A DNA stretch of 60,780 nt from CAVQGF01 sp045807945 (GCA_045807945.1 JBJMGI010000054.1:1-60780), one strand, 5' to 3'; shown: positions 15,693 to 27,676, counted from the first letter of the stretch. Translations and numbers: made by a program. The notes: generated by a model from the letters alone, not told the origin.

Positions 15693-16970
15693 TCACTCAC
15701 CAGCCAACATCAACAGCACCAACAAAATCCTTTTCAGCGCGATCTCGCGTCCTTCAGGATCGAACCACTCCTGCAGCGTATGCGCGCCTCCGCCCGAACC
15801 ACCCGACCCGAGCGTGATCGCTTCCATCCCCAGCGAGATCGGGATGTTCGCATCGGTGGAAGCGAGCCGCATCTGCGAAGCGATACCGAGATGCGTGTCC
15901 ACCGCGCGCGCGACCTGTAAAATCTGGCAATCGTCTTTGAGCTTGCCGGCTGGACGCTCACCGATCTGCTTGATCTCAACCCTTACCGAGCCTGGCTCCA
16001 TCTCACTGATGGCTTGTCCTCGCTGTCTTCCCGGCACGACCATTTCGTCCATTCCAGCGCGCACCATGCATTGGCGAAGCTGGTCGGCGATGCGTTCCAT
16101 CTCTGCCGGCGCAGTGGAACGTACGTCGACGCGAGCGCTCGCTGATTGCGGGATCGAGTTCACCGACGTGCCGCCGCTGATCACGCCCACGTTGTAGGAA
16201 CTCTTTGAATCAGGACCATCGTAGATAGGCGTTTTGTAAAACTCCGCCAGCGCCCGCGCTAAGACCACGATCGGATTCGCCGCGCCGAAGTCGGCCCAGG
16301 AGTGCCCGCCCTTGCCGTGAACAGTGACTTCAAATCTCTTGCTGCCGAGCGCTTGATTCACAATGGTGTCGTGCCCGTTGCCATCAATGACGACGGTGTA
16401 GCCGATGCGGTCGCGCCATTTCTTTTTGTTCTCGGCGGAGAAGATGTGGCGCATGCCGCGCAGATCGCCTTCGCCCTCTTCACCCACGTCGCCGATGAAG
16501 ACGATGTCGCCCTCGTGCTCGAGCTCGCAGTTCACGATCGCAGAAGCGATTGCAAGCAACGCCGCCACTCCGCTGCAATTGTCGGAGACGCTGGGCCCGT
16601 GCAGCTTGCCATCTTTATCTTTTCGGACTTCGACCGGGGTTCCCGCGGGAAAAACCGTATCAATGTGAGCGGAAATCGCTACTGCGGGCGCGCCGGGCTC
16701 GGTACAGGGGGCCGTGCCGAAGACACTGCCCAGCTCATCGGCGTGCACGTCCTTCAACCCAAGCTCGCGGAATTTCTTCAGCATCCACGCGGTGCGCGCC
16801 TGCTCTCCGAACGGAGGCGCAGGGATACGTGCCAGCTCCATCTGCGATTCGGTGATCTCGCGCTCGTGCGCCCGTAGCCAGCTAAAAGCAGCGTGCACCT
16901 CGCGGCGAGAGGCAAGCTCCGCGAGCCGCTGCTTGTTGCTGACTGCTTGGATTTCCTTGGTTTTTGGCAC
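15693..16970 (-). CDS. M20-family metallopeptidase (tripeptidase/CPG2-like)
   Basis: This 425-residue dizinc exopeptidase is of the PepT/carboxypeptidase G2 group. Metal and catalytic residues are in place: H102 and D104 (SAHIDTVF), D130 (SDNCSG), E164/E165 (GEEGEGD), a later VIDGNGHD loop, and the dimerisation domain (about 215-320) starting FEVTVHGKGGHSW. The final zinc ligand region is GGGAHTLQEW. It probably hydrolyses short peptides or N-acyl amino acids in the cytoplasm; no signal peptide is visible. The start is GTG 16970, and no ATG is near. It lies 25 bases downstream of the LeuA-like gene on the same strand, so they are likely cotranscribed. Confidence 0.9.
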   Translation of the reverse strand: MPKTKEIQAVSNKQRLAELASRREVHAAFSWLRAHEREITESQMELARIPAPPFGEQARTAWMLKKFRELGLKDVHADELGSVFGTAPCTEPGAPAVAISAHIDTVFPAGTPVEVRKDKDGKLHGPSVSDNCSGVAALLAIASAIVNCELEHEGDIVFIGDVGEEGEGDLRGMRHIFSAENKKKWRDRIGYTVVIDGNGHDTIVNQALGSKRFEVTVHGKGGHSWADFGAANPIVVLARALAEFYKTPIYDGPDSKSSYNVGVISGGTSVNSIPQSASARVDVRSTAPAEMERIADQLRQCMVRAGMDEMVVPGRQRGQAISEMEPGSVRVEIKQIGERPAGKLKDDCQILQVARAVDTHLGIASQMRLASTDANIPISLGMEAITLGSGGSGGGAHTLQEWFDPEGREIALKRILLVLLMLAGE

Positions 16971-16995
16971 CGTGAAGATGGTACACGAGGCCGCG

Positions 16996-18249
16996 CTAGC
17001 GCTTGTTGCTGGTGGCCTCGGCTTTGCCGCAACATTCCAGGATCTCGGCCTCAGTCAGGCAGCGGTCAGACGCCTTGGCGCGCTGGTATACGCGCTCGAC
17101 TGCGTCTTCGCCCGCTTCGATCCCGCGCTGCGAAAGCCAGAAGAGGACGTTTGACTTGCCCGACATGGGCCCGATCTCGATGGTCTGCTCCATACCGAAG
17201 AAGTGTGCCGGCACGCCGGAGTAGACGGCATTCGCAAGCTCAGCGTCGTTCTTCTTGAGCGCCTTGATTACGGCGGCCGCATGCACACCGGTCGCGGTGC
17301 GGAACGCATCGCTGCCTACCACCGGATAATTCACCGGAATCGGCAGGCAGGTCGCGCGGGAAACGGTTTCACAATATTCGCGCAGCTTGGTCAGGTCTTG
17401 ATCGCGCCACGGCTCCGCCCCGCTCAGCTTCAGGTTCACCAGCATCTGGTCCATCTGCGTGTTGCCGACGCGCTCACCGATTCCCAACGCAGAAGCATGC
17501 ACACAATCGGCACCGGCTGCGTACGCGGCAAACGAATTTGCGACGGCGAGTCCGCGGTCGCTATGACCGTGCCAATCAATGCGCACGTTTTCGCCCGACG
17601 GCTTCACAACTTCTTCCACGATGAACTTGATCAGCGCATGCGTGCCCGACGGCGTAACGTGTCCGCAGGTGTCACAAACTACGATCGCGCGCGCTCCGTT
17701 GTTGATCGCGGTGGAATATAGCCGCTTGATGGTCGCGGGATCGCAGCGCGTGGTGTCCTCAGTCACGTACATCACATCGAGGCCGAGCGAGCGCGCAAAC
17801 TTCACCGCGTCTTCCGTGGTCTTCAGCAGGAAGTCGTCAGTCCAATTTTCCGTGTAGCGGCGGATGGGGCTCGAGCCGATGAACGTCGCCACCTCGATAT
17901 TCATGCCCGTCTTCTGCACAATCGCGGCAATAGGGCGAATATCGTTCTGATGGGTTCGGGCGGCACAGTTGGCTTTGATCTTGAGGTTCGACCGAACGAT
18001 CTCGTTCGCGAGCGCCGTCACGTCCGCAATCGCTCGTGGACCAGCGCCGGGAAGTCCAAGGTTGAGCGAGTTGATCCCCAGCGCCTCCATAAGGTGGAGG
18101 ATATTGATCTTCTCTTCTATCGTCGGATCTTTTACGGAAGGGGACTGCAGACCATCGCGCAGCGTCTCGTCATTCAAGAGCGGCCGCTTCGGCGGATTGA
18201 AGCCCGCGCCATTGACGGTATTCCAGTCGTAGATCAGGTCAGACTGCAC
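16996..18249 (-). CDS. LeuA/HMGL-family carboxyltransferase-like aldolase (alpha-isopropylmalate synthase-like)
   Basis: This 417-residue TIM-barrel enzyme belongs to the DRE-TIM metallolyase family. The signature DETLRDGLQ (R31, D32, Q35 in this numbering) starts the barrel. The metal ligands HGHSDRGLAVANS and the GIGERVGN loop are those of isopropylmalate, homocitrate and citramalate synthases. A C-terminal helical region follows, but the LeuA allosteric domain is absent or minimal. It likely condenses acetyl-CoA with a 2-oxoacid; which one cannot be told. No leuB, leuC or leuD is nearby, which argues against a simple leucine operon. GTG 18249 was chosen; a TTG at 18291 would overlap the upstream gene. 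It heads the run with the M20 peptidase, amidohydrolase and EamA genes. Confidence 0.85.
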   Translation of the reverse strand: MQSDLIYDWNTVNGAGFNPPKRPLLNDETLRDGLQSPSVKDPTIEEKINILHLMEALGINSLNLGLPGAGPRAIADVTALANEIVRSNLKIKANCAARTHQNDIRPIAAIVQKTGMNIEVATFIGSSPIRRYTENWTDDFLLKTTEDAVKFARSLGLDVMYVTEDTTRCDPATIKRLYSTAINNGARAIVVCDTCGHVTPSGTHALIKFIVEEVVKPSGENVRIDWHGHSDRGLAVANSFAAYAAGADCVHASALGIGERVGNTQMDQMLVNLKLSGAEPWRDQDLTKLREYCETVSRATCLPIPVNYPVVGSDAFRTATGVHAAAVIKALKKNDAELANAVYSGVPAHFFGMEQTIEIGPMSGKSNVLFWLSQRGIEAGEDAVERVYQRAKASDRCLTEAEILECCGKAEATSNKR

Positions 18250-18277
18250 ACAGGTATTGTAGCCGCTCCGTCGAGCC

Positions 18278-19216
18278 TCATTCGACTTCAATGCTCTGCG
18301 CGTTGTAGTTCTGCCCGTCGAACTGGGCCTTTACCACCACTTGCGAGCCGACCACCAGCGAACGGCTGGGATGCACCTGCGCCGGGTCGAAGCGGATATC
18401 GTAATTCTTCTGGTCCGATTGATTGTCCACCGCGAGTGCGCCGCGCATATCCAGGTTGGTCACGTGACCGACGAAAGTGAATACCGTTCCCGGCAGCGCT
18501 AGCACTGTGACCTGTTTCGCCACTCCGCGGTTTCCAGATGGCGCAAAGTTCACGGCAATGATCGCTCCAGGACGCAGATCGCTCTGCGTGACCGTGCTCG
18601 CGCCGGAATTCTTGTCGGCGAGCAACTGCGTGTTCTGATCGATGTTGAACGTGACTGGCCGTGCAGCAATCTGGTCACGCAGCGTCAGCGTGCCGGATTT
18701 CGGATCGAAGCGCGTGATCTGCCCTGAAGCCGAAGCCGCGGTACCGCCGGTGTTTACCCGGACATTACGCGCGAGGACGCGCGTCTTGTCGAGCATCGTA
18801 TCCACGTAGACCCGATCGCCTTTGTGAATAGCAAGTTGGGTTGTTTCTACGCCGTTGCGGAAGAAGTGCGTGCGCTCGTCGAAGTTCACGCGCATGTGGC
18901 CGCCGCCAAAGGAGTCCACGTCCATTCGGTTGCGGATCTGGTCGATGTTGCGCACCTGCCCTCCTACGAGCGTCGTCTTGCCTTTCGGCATCGGAGGAAC
19001 TGAGAGCAGCGGATCGTTCGAGTCTGTCGGCGAGTTCGCAGCCGCCGCGTCCGACTCCGGGATCAAAACCTTGGTTTGCGGTTGGGATGGAGCAGCCGTC
19101 TCCTGCTGTGTGGCCGGTTTCTGCTGCGGGGTGTTCTTGTCTGGCGACGTGTTCTGGCCGAAAGCCGTTCCGGCAAAAACGGCAACCAACAACGCGACTG
19201 TGCGCACGGGGAACAT
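18278..19216 (-). CDS. Secreted DUF5666-like beta-rich protein
   Basis: From ATG 19216, with AGGAG 5 bases upstream, this is 312 residues. A signal peptide (1-19, ending GTAFG) precedes a Pro/Gln/Thr-rich linker (about 20-70), then three or four repeated short beta modules such as GGQVRNIDQIRNRMDVDSF, ITRFDPKSGTLTLRD and GHVTNLDMRGALAVD. This resembles DUF5666-type OB-like repeats found in exported proteins. Function is unknown. The frame stays open far upstream, to 19552, but those residues lack family character and overlap the divergent TPR gene. Its stop lies 28 bases before the start chosen for the LeuA-like gene, so cotranscription is possible. Confidence 0.75.
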   Translation of the reverse strand: MFPVRTVALLVAVFAGTAFGQNTSPDKNTPQQKPATQQETAAPSQPQTKVLIPESDAAAANSPTDSNDPLLSVPPMPKGKTTLVGGQVRNIDQIRNRMDVDSFGGGHMRVNFDERTHFFRNGVETTQLAIHKGDRVYVDTMLDKTRVLARNVRVNTGGTAASASGQITRFDPKSGTLTLRDQIAARPVTFNIDQNTQLLADKNSGASTVTQSDLRPGAIIAVNFAPSGNRGVAKQVTVLALPGTVFTFVGHVTNLDMRGALAVDNQSDQKNYDIRFDPAQVHPSRSLVVGSQVVVKAQFDGQNYNAQSIEVE

Positions 19217-19286
19217 GAGGGCTCCTGCCTTCCTCACCCTCAGATGCAAGCTGCTGGTCTTTTGTTTGCACCCCAGGTTCACAGCT

Positions 19287-19314
19287 CTGACAGGACGGCT
19301 GGCAACTTTATGAC
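19287..19314 (+). promoter_or_regulatory. Possible promoter of the TPR gene
   Basis: CTGACA (19287-19292) and TATGAC (19309-19314) are 16 bases apart in the 151-base divergent gap. The match is moderate, and no other candidate in the gap is better. Confidence 0.35.
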
Positions 19315-19367
19315 GGATTTGCCATCCAACTGAAGGCAAGCTGCTGCTCCCTGAGGGCTCTGTTCCC

Positions 19368-20795
19368 ATGGCATACCCCCGCTCGCTCCGGCGAATCTCG
19401 CAATTGTTCCTTGTAACCGCCCTTGGCTGCGGCATGGGCCATGCTGCCGACCTGCATATCAAGATCCCCAAACGCAGCAAGCCAACTCCGGTGCAGCAGT
19501 ACAACCGCGACGGCGTAAAGGCTATCGAGAAGCGCGACTTCAAGAAGGCCAAGCAGCTCTTCTACAAAGCTTATCTGCTGGACCCGAACGACCCATTCAC
19601 GCTCAACAACCTCGGATACATTTCCGAGCTCGAGGGAGACGTTGATCGCGCGGCCCGCTTCTACGACCTTTCCGCCGAGAACAGCTCCGAAGCTCTCGTA
19701 GATCGCGCGAGCTCGAAAGACATTCAGGGCAAGACCGTAGCCCAGGTCGCCGGGCGCACCGGCGAGAACAGCCTGGAAGTGAACCGGATGAACGTGACGG
19801 CGCTTAGCCTGTTGCAGAAGGACCGCGCTCCTGAGGCTGACGTCCTGCTGACGAAAGCGCTGGCCGTTGATCCCAAGAACCCCTTCACATTGAACAATCT
19901 CGGTTTTGCCAAGGAAAAAGAAGGCGAACTGGAGCAGGCCCTCAGCTATTACGACAAAGCGGCGCAGATGAACTCGCGCGACAAGATCATCGTGACCGTG
20001 CACCAGAGCTGGCGCGGTAAGCCGATCAGCGATGTCGCAAGCGATAACGCAAAGAAAGTGCGCGATGAGATCCGCCACGGGGAAGATACGCAGGCCCGGG
20101 TGGCACGTCTGAACCTGCGCGGCGTTTCGGCGATCAATCGGAACGAGCGGCAAGCGGCGCGGCAATATTTTGAGCAGGCATACAAGCTAGACCCGAACAA
20201 TGCTTTCGCCCTGAATAACATGGGCTATCTCGCCGAGATGGATGGCGACCAAGAGACGGCTACCTTCTACTACGAGAAAGCTCAGACCGCCCAGCGCGCC
20301 GACCGCAAGGTTAGCGTGGCTACTCGTCGCGATGCTGAAGGCCAGCCCGTTGCGGGCGTCGCGACTGCAAGCGGCCAGCAGGTCACTACGCAGATGGAAG
20401 CTGCCCTCGAGCAGAAGCGCCGCGAGGGCGGGCCGGTAGTACTCCGACAGCGTGACAACACCCCCGTGCAGCCGAACGCAGAGCCTGCGCCTCCCAGCGC
20501 GACGCAGCCCGTTGCCACTCCTCCGCAGACTCAACCAAGCGCCACGCCGGGGCAGGATCAGAATCTTCCTGCCGGTGATCAAGGCACCGTGGGTCCGGCC
20601 ACCCCTAACGCGACCCAGCCCGGCGCTGTTCCTCAACAAAACCCGCCGAGCACGATGCCGCAGCAGGATCGAAATCAGACTGTTCCCCCCGCTGGTCAGG
20701 GCAATGTGACTCCGACGCCGCAGACTATCTATCCTCCAACGCAGCAGAATCCTCCGCCTGCGCAGCCCAGCACGAACCCCCAGCAACCGCAGTAG
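19368..20795 (+). CDS. Exported TPR protein with threefold composite repeat
   Basis: This 475-residue protein has an N-terminal signal (about 1-26, ending GMGHAA). Three copies of a unit of about 95-110 residues follow. Each has a TPR pair with a near-identical core (DPNDPFTLNNLGY, DPKNPFTLNNLGF, DPNNAFALNNMGY) and then a short beta-like insert (IQGKTVAQVAG, RGKPISDVAS, EGQPVAGVAT). From about residue 355 the chain is Pro/Gln/Thr-rich and disordered, with repeats of a PQQ-type motif. TPRs scaffold protein complexes, and the partner here is unknown. secA follows on the same strand after 125 bases. No catalytic residues are visible. The start ATG is well placed for the signal peptide. Confidence 0.8.
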   Translation: MAYPRSLRRISQLFLVTALGCGMGHAADLHIKIPKRSKPTPVQQYNRDGVKAIEKRDFKKAKQLFYKAYLLDPNDPFTLNNLGYISELEGDVDRAARFYDLSAENSSEALVDRASSKDIQGKTVAQVAGRTGENSLEVNRMNVTALSLLQKDRAPEADVLLTKALAVDPKNPFTLNNLGFAKEKEGELEQALSYYDKAAQMNSRDKIIVTVHQSWRGKPISDVASDNAKKVRDEIRHGEDTQARVARLNLRGVSAINRNERQAARQYFEQAYKLDPNNAFALNNMGYLAEMDGDQETATFYYEKAQTAQRADRKVSVATRRDAEGQPVAGVATASGQQVTTQMEAALEQKRREGGPVVLRQRDNTPVQPNAEPAPPSATQPVATPPQTQPSATPGQDQNLPAGDQGTVGPATPNATQPGAVPQQNPPSTMPQQDRNQTVPPAGQGNVTPTPQTIYPPTQQNPPPAQPSTNPQQPQ

Positions 20796-20920
20796 AGAGT
20801 CGTCGGCCGCGGCGAAGCCGAGCGACGGGGCACCGCATCCAATGTGTTACGCTTTTCTATTGGGCGATTCTCTCTGCTCATATCTGCAATTGCCCCCTTT
20901 TGAATCGAGGAAATCAGTCG

Positions 20921-23860
<2,940 letters not shown>

Positions 23861-23863
23861 GCC

Positions 23864-24424
23864 TTAGCTGCGCTTAACCTCAGCAAACGTCATGTTCTGC
23901 GCGCGGCTGCGCCTCCGCCGCTTCCACGCGTAGAACAGTTCCGCGTAACTCTTGGTGATGTACTGCTCACGCGGGATCGCGAGCGCCTTGGCAACGCGGT
24001 CGATCCAGCGCGGCGGACCTTCAATCTCCCCGAAGCTGCCGATGGGGGTCTCGTCGAGCACCACATGGCCCGAGCCGTCGGTCCATTCACTGCGGAATTT
24101 TTCGTAGCGGAATGCTGGTTTTAATCCCAGAGCCAGAAATACTTCCTCGAGTTTGTTGCCATCCGAAACTGCCGTTTCAGTCTCTTTGCGTGTTTTGTGC
24201 CGCCCCGTTTTTCCTTTGGACTTGTGCGTCAGCTTCCAGTCATCCCCATACTTACGAATGCGCAGCACCTCGCCGCGACGCTTCAACGGACGCAGCGCAC
24301 CGTCATAGAGCGTGTTCATCTCGTGAGTGCGTGGAGTGATCTCCCGAAACTTTTGCTGCTTAAGTTTTGTACGGAGTTCTTTGAGGTTGGAAATCGCGAA
24401 CTTGATCTCGACTTCGTTCGCCAT
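23864..24424 (-). CDS. CYTH-domain protein (class IV adenylate cyclase / triphosphatase-like)
   Basis: This 186-residue protein has the CYTH tunnel fold. The diagnostic ExExK motif is EVEIK at residues 4-8, followed by basic and acidic strand residues (LRIRKYGDDWKLTHK and later VVLDETPIGSFGEIEG). Members bind triphosphate compounds with divalent metal, acting as cyclase, thiamine triphosphatase or inorganic triphosphatase. The Arg-rich C-terminus is unusual. Which activity applies cannot be read from sequence. It is the last gene of a run MBL, tatD, yajQ, polyprenyl synthase, CYTH, and lies 6 bases after the synthase stop, so it is cotranscribed with it. CyaB-like annotations would be guesses. 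Confidence 0.88.
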   Translation of the reverse strand: MANEVEIKFAISNLKELRTKLKQQKFREITPRTHEMNTLYDGALRPLKRRGEVLRIRKYGDDWKLTHKSKGKTGRHKTRKETETAVSDGNKLEEVFLALGLKPAFRYEKFRSEWTDGSGHVVLDETPIGSFGEIEGPPRWIDRVAKALAIPREQYITKSYAELFYAWKRRRRSRAQNMTFAEVKRS

Positions 24425-24430
24425 GAAAAG

Positions 24431-25420
24431 TTATTTCTCGCGCGCGACGACAAACTCTGGTGCCCACAGCAGCGCACGCTTGTATTCGGAATCAGGGAAG
24501 GTGCAGATGCTTTTGCGGGCAGCTTCGGCGTATTCGTGTGCGCGGGTCATGGCGGCATCGATCGAGCCATAGCGCGTGAGCAGGTCGAGGATCTGCTGGT
24601 GGCTCACGCCATCAAGGTTCCGTTCGCGCAACACCGTTTCCACTATCTGACGCTCTGCGGGCGTGCAACGTTCCAAGGCATGAATCACCGCGAAGGTGAC
24701 TTTGCCCTCGCGCAGGTCACTGGCTACGGGTTTTCCTAGGACTTCTTCCGAGGCAGTAAGATCGAGCACGTCATCCACTAGCTGGAATGCCAATCCCAAA
24801 CTGCGGCCGTACTCGCCGAGGCGGTTCTCCTGCTCTTCAGTTCCTTTTGCAAGCACCGCTCCCATGCGCATGCACGCGGAAAAGAGGCAAGCGGTCTTGC
24901 GGTAGATCAGGTCGAAGTGCTCGTCGAGCGAGATGCACTTTCCGAGTTTTTCCATCTGCAGCAGCTCGCCCTCAACCATCTGCTGCGTCAGCTCGATCAG
25001 CACATCGAGGATGCGGAAATTGCGCTCCTGCACCGCGATCTTGAACGCCTGCATGTAAAGCCAATCGCCCGCGAGAACGCATTTGGAGTTCCCCCATTGC
25101 GTGTTCGCTGCAGGCCGGCCGCGGCGGGTCTTCGCTTCGTCAATAATGTCGTCGTGGACCAGCGTCGCGGTATGGATGACCTCGACCACCGCGCCGAACT
25201 TGATGGTGCCGCGTCCCTCGTAGCCCATCAGCTTCGCCGCGAGAAGGAGCAGTGCCGGACGGATCCGCTTGCCGCCGCCTGCCCGCAGGTGCTCGCCGAT
25301 GTCGGTGATCGCGCCGACGTTCGAGACGGTATCGCGCCCGAACTCACGCTCAATAGCCGAGAGGTCCTCACGAAGCAGCTCGAAGAGTTCTTTCGCCGAC
25401 GATGTTGCGACTGTCGCCAT
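24431..25420 (-). CDS. Long-chain polyprenyl diphosphate synthase
   Basis: This 329-residue all-helical trans-prenyltransferase extends FPP/GPP with IPP to make the side chain of a respiratory quinone. First Asp-rich motif: VHDDIIDEA (D90, D91, D94). Second: LVDDVLD (D216, D217, D220). GGGKRIRPALLLLAAKLMG is the N-terminal IPP-binding region (K51, R52, R54). The residues before the first Asp motif are small (HTATL), which favours a long product such as C35 to C40, but chain length is an inference. It overlaps no neighbour but sits 3 bases from yajQ and 6 from the CYTH gene, so one transcript is likely. Confidence 0.93.
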   Translation of the reverse strand: MATVATSSAKELFELLREDLSAIEREFGRDTVSNVGAITDIGEHLRAGGGKRIRPALLLLAAKLMGYEGRGTIKFGAVVEVIHTATLVHDDIIDEAKTRRGRPAANTQWGNSKCVLAGDWLYMQAFKIAVQERNFRILDVLIELTQQMVEGELLQMEKLGKCISLDEHFDLIYRKTACLFSACMRMGAVLAKGTEEQENRLGEYGRSLGLAFQLVDDVLDLTASEEVLGKPVASDLREGKVTFAVIHALERCTPAERQIVETVLRERNLDGVSHQQILDLLTRYGSIDAAMTRAHEYAEAARKSICTFPDSEYKRALLWAPEFVVAREK

Positions 25421-25423
25421 GAT

Positions 25424-25924
25424 TTAGTTCGATCGATAGTTCGTGAACTGCATATCAATCCCAAAATCGCTGCCACGCAATAAGGCGATCGCCTGCTGCA
25501 GCGTATCGCGGTCTTTGCTGCTCACACGAACGGTGTCGCCCTGAATCGACGCCTGCACCTTCAGCTTGGAATCCTTGATCTTCTTCACAATGTCCTTGGC
25601 CTTCTCGATCGGAATACCTTGCTGCATCGTGACCTTCTGTCGGACGGTTGCTCCCGCGGCCGGCTCGATCGTCCCATACTTGAACGATTTCAACGGCACG
25701 TTCCGCTTCACCAGCTTGTTCTGCAGTATGTCGTTCACGGCCTTCAATTTGTACTCGTCCACCGAGGTCAGCACGATGTCGTTGTCCTTGCCCTCAAGGA
25801 CAATATTCGACTTTGAATCCTTCAGGTCAAAGCGCGTGTGCACCTCCTTCAGTGCGTTCTGGATCGCGTTCGAGACCTCTTGCAGGTCCACTTTGCTGAC
25901 GACGTCAAAGCTATTTTCTGCCAT
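25424..25924 (-). CDS. yajQ: YajQ family nucleotide-binding protein
   Basis: This 166-residue protein has two ferredoxin-like halves. NSFDVVSKVDLQEVSNAI is the conserved N-terminus, and RFDLKDSKSNIVLEGKD, VTMQQGIPIEKAKDIVK and VSSKDRDTLQQAI follow the family exactly. YajQ relatives bind nucleotides, and one Xanthomonas member binds cyclic di-GMP and acts in transcription; whether this copy does so is unknown. The protein is cytoplasmic. It lies between tatD and the polyprenyl synthase with gaps of 45 and 3 bases on the same strand. It ends in MQFTNYR, the usual YajQ end. Confidence 0.96.
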   Translation of the reverse strand: MAENSFDVVSKVDLQEVSNAIQNALKEVHTRFDLKDSKSNIVLEGKDNDIVLTSVDEYKLKAVNDILQNKLVKRNVPLKSFKYGTIEPAAGATVRQKVTMQQGIPIEKAKDIVKKIKDSKLKVQASIQGDTVRVSSKDRDTLQQAIALLRGSDFGIDMQFTNYRSN

Positions 25925-25969
25925 GGGATTGTGCGTTTTTGCCGACTAACAGTGTAAACCACGCCACTT

Positions 25970-26773
25970 TTAAAGGGAGAAGAACCTGTTGAAGTTCGCA
26001 GTGGTCGTAGCAGCCACTTCTTCGACGGACGCTCCCCGAAGCTCTGAGACTTGGCGTGCCGTGTCGATGACGAATGCCGGCTCGTTTCGTTTGCCGCGAT
26101 GAGGTACTGGAGCGAGAAATGGAGAATCGGTCTCAATGAACATGCGGTCGGGCGGACACTGCTTCGCTGCTTCGCGAATGTTCACTGCCTTCGGAAAAGT
26201 CACGTTCCCGGCAAAAGAGATCATGAATCCCATGTCGAGAGCTGACTTCATGTGATGAAGTTCTCCGGTAAAGCAATGCAGAACGCCGCCAATGCCGGCG
26301 GGGGCCCAATGCTCCCGAATGTGAGCCAGCGTATCGTCCCAGGCGTTCTCGCTGTTATCCGAAGGTCTGCAGTGGATGATGATGGGCAGCTTCGCCGCGC
26401 GCGCCAGCTCCATTTGTCGGATGAAGACTTTCTTTTGCACGTCGCGCGGTGAGTGGTCGTAGTAGTAGTCGAGCCCGATCTCCCCCCAGGCGATGATTTT
26501 GGGATTTTTCGCCAGCGCCTCCATCTCTGTGTAATCAGATTCGCCGGCCAGGTTGGCTTCATGCGGATGCACACCCAAAGTAGCAAAGAGCTCGGGCGCG
26601 GTGGTGTGCTGCTGCTCAGCGATCTTGATGGCGCAGTCGTAGGTGCCGGGACCGGTGCCGCTGCCGATCAGGAGGATTTTTTCGACACCTTCGTCGCGCG
26701 CGCGAGCGAGCACCTGCTCGCGGTCGGAGTCGAACTTGCTCCCCTCGAGATGAGCGTGGCTATCGACGTACAT
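25970..26773 (-). CDS. tatD: TatD-family metal-dependent DNase
   Basis: This 267-residue TIM-barrel hydrolase has metal ligands in YVDSHAHLEG (HxH at 5-7), WGEIGLDYYYD (Glu), IIHCRPSD, LHCFTGE and FIETDSPFLAPVPHRG. All are present and in order. TatD proteins are 3'-5' exonucleases linked to DNA repair and quality control, not to Tat transport. It is followed by yajQ after 45 bases and preceded by the MBL hydrolase 21 bases upstream, all on one strand. ATG 26773 gives the normal start of the family directly before the first strand. Confidence 0.96.
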   Translation of the reverse strand: MYVDSHAHLEGSKFDSDREQVLARARDEGVEKILLIGSGTGPGTYDCAIKIAEQQHTTAPELFATLGVHPHEANLAGESDYTEMEALAKNPKIIAWGEIGLDYYYDHSPRDVQKKVFIRQMELARAAKLPIIIHCRPSDNSENAWDDTLAHIREHWAPAGIGGVLHCFTGELHHMKSALDMGFMISFAGNVTFPKAVNIREAAKQCPPDRMFIETDSPFLAPVPHRGKRNEPAFVIDTARQVSELRGASVEEVAATTTANFNRFFSL

Positions 26774-26794
26774 GAGTTGGGATTGTAAACGGAG

Positions 26795-27676
26795 CTAGAA
26801 AACGCGCGTGACGCCTTCTTCGAGGACGTGCACGCGGTCCATCACGCCGGCGGCGGTGGCTTCCTGCTCGAGCAACTGCACCGGCTCTTCCATTGGCTCG
26901 TGGGAAAGTTTGAAGGTCCCGTAGTGCATGGGGACCATCCACTCCGCGCCGAGGTCGATGAACGCGCGCACCGCGTCTTCAGGACTGGTGTGCACGTTGC
27001 GGTAGGAAGCAGGTTTGTACGCGCCGATGGGCAGCAGCGCTCCGCGCGGACGCAAGCGGTTGCCAATCTCACGAAAGCCGCCAAAGTAGGCGGTGTCCCC
27101 AGCGTGATAGACCGAATGCTCGCCGGAGCGGATGACATATCCACCAAATCCACGGTGATAATCGCGCAGCATGCGCGCTCCCCAGTGCCGGGCAGGGACG
27201 AGTGTCACAGAGAAATTTTGATCGGCGTATTCCTCCCACCATTCGAGCTCGGCAATCTCGCGATACCCCAGTCCGTAGATCAGATCATGCACCCCGCGAG
27301 GAACGATGATTTGCGGCGCGGCGCCGGACTTGCGGCGCGTCATGCGCGCAATCGCTCGCAGCGAAGGCTTATGGAGATGGTCGAAGTGCGCATGCGTGAC
27401 CAGAACGTAATCGATCGGGGGAAGGTCTTTGATCCGCAATCCCGGGACGCGCAGGCGCTTCAAAATAAAAAGCCACTGCGCAAAGTTCGGATCTACTACG
27501 ACGTTCTTTCCACCGATCTGCAGGAAAAATCCCGAATGCCCAATGAATGTGACCGCAAGTTCCTTATTGCTCACCAGGATCGGCCTGCGCGTCTCGCCCG
27601 TGCGGCGGGTGCGCGCCGAATGCCGCACCAGTCTTCCGAACTGCCGCGCCTTGTTCTTCAGGGAGATATTCAGCAT
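26795..27676 (-). CDS. Metallo-beta-lactamase-fold hydrolase, UlaG/NAPE-PLD-like
   Basis: This 293-residue enzyme belongs to the MBL superfamily, in the group with L-ascorbate-6-phosphate lactonase and N-acylphosphatidylethanolamine phospholipase D. GHSGFFLQIGGKNVVVDPNF forms the first strands. VTHAHFDHLHKPS is the zinc HxHxDH motif, ARHWGARM supplies the next His, and HAGDTAYFGG and PMHYGTFKLSHEP give the later ligands. There is no signal peptide, but the N-terminal 40 residues are basic. The substrate is unknown. It heads the run into tatD and yajQ. Its ATG is divergent from the dehydrogenase at 27788, leaving 111 bases for both promoters. Confidence 0.9.
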   Translation of the reverse strand: MLNISLKNKARQFGRLVRHSARTRRTGETRRPILVSNKELAVTFIGHSGFFLQIGGKNVVVDPNFAQWLFILKRLRVPGLRIKDLPPIDYVLVTHAHFDHLHKPSLRAIARMTRRKSGAAPQIIVPRGVHDLIYGLGYREIAELEWWEEYADQNFSVTLVPARHWGARMLRDYHRGFGGYVIRSGEHSVYHAGDTAYFGGFREIGNRLRPRGALLPIGAYKPASYRNVHTSPEDAVRAFIDLGAEWMVPMHYGTFKLSHEPMEEPVQLLEQEATAAGVMDRVHVLEEGVTRVF

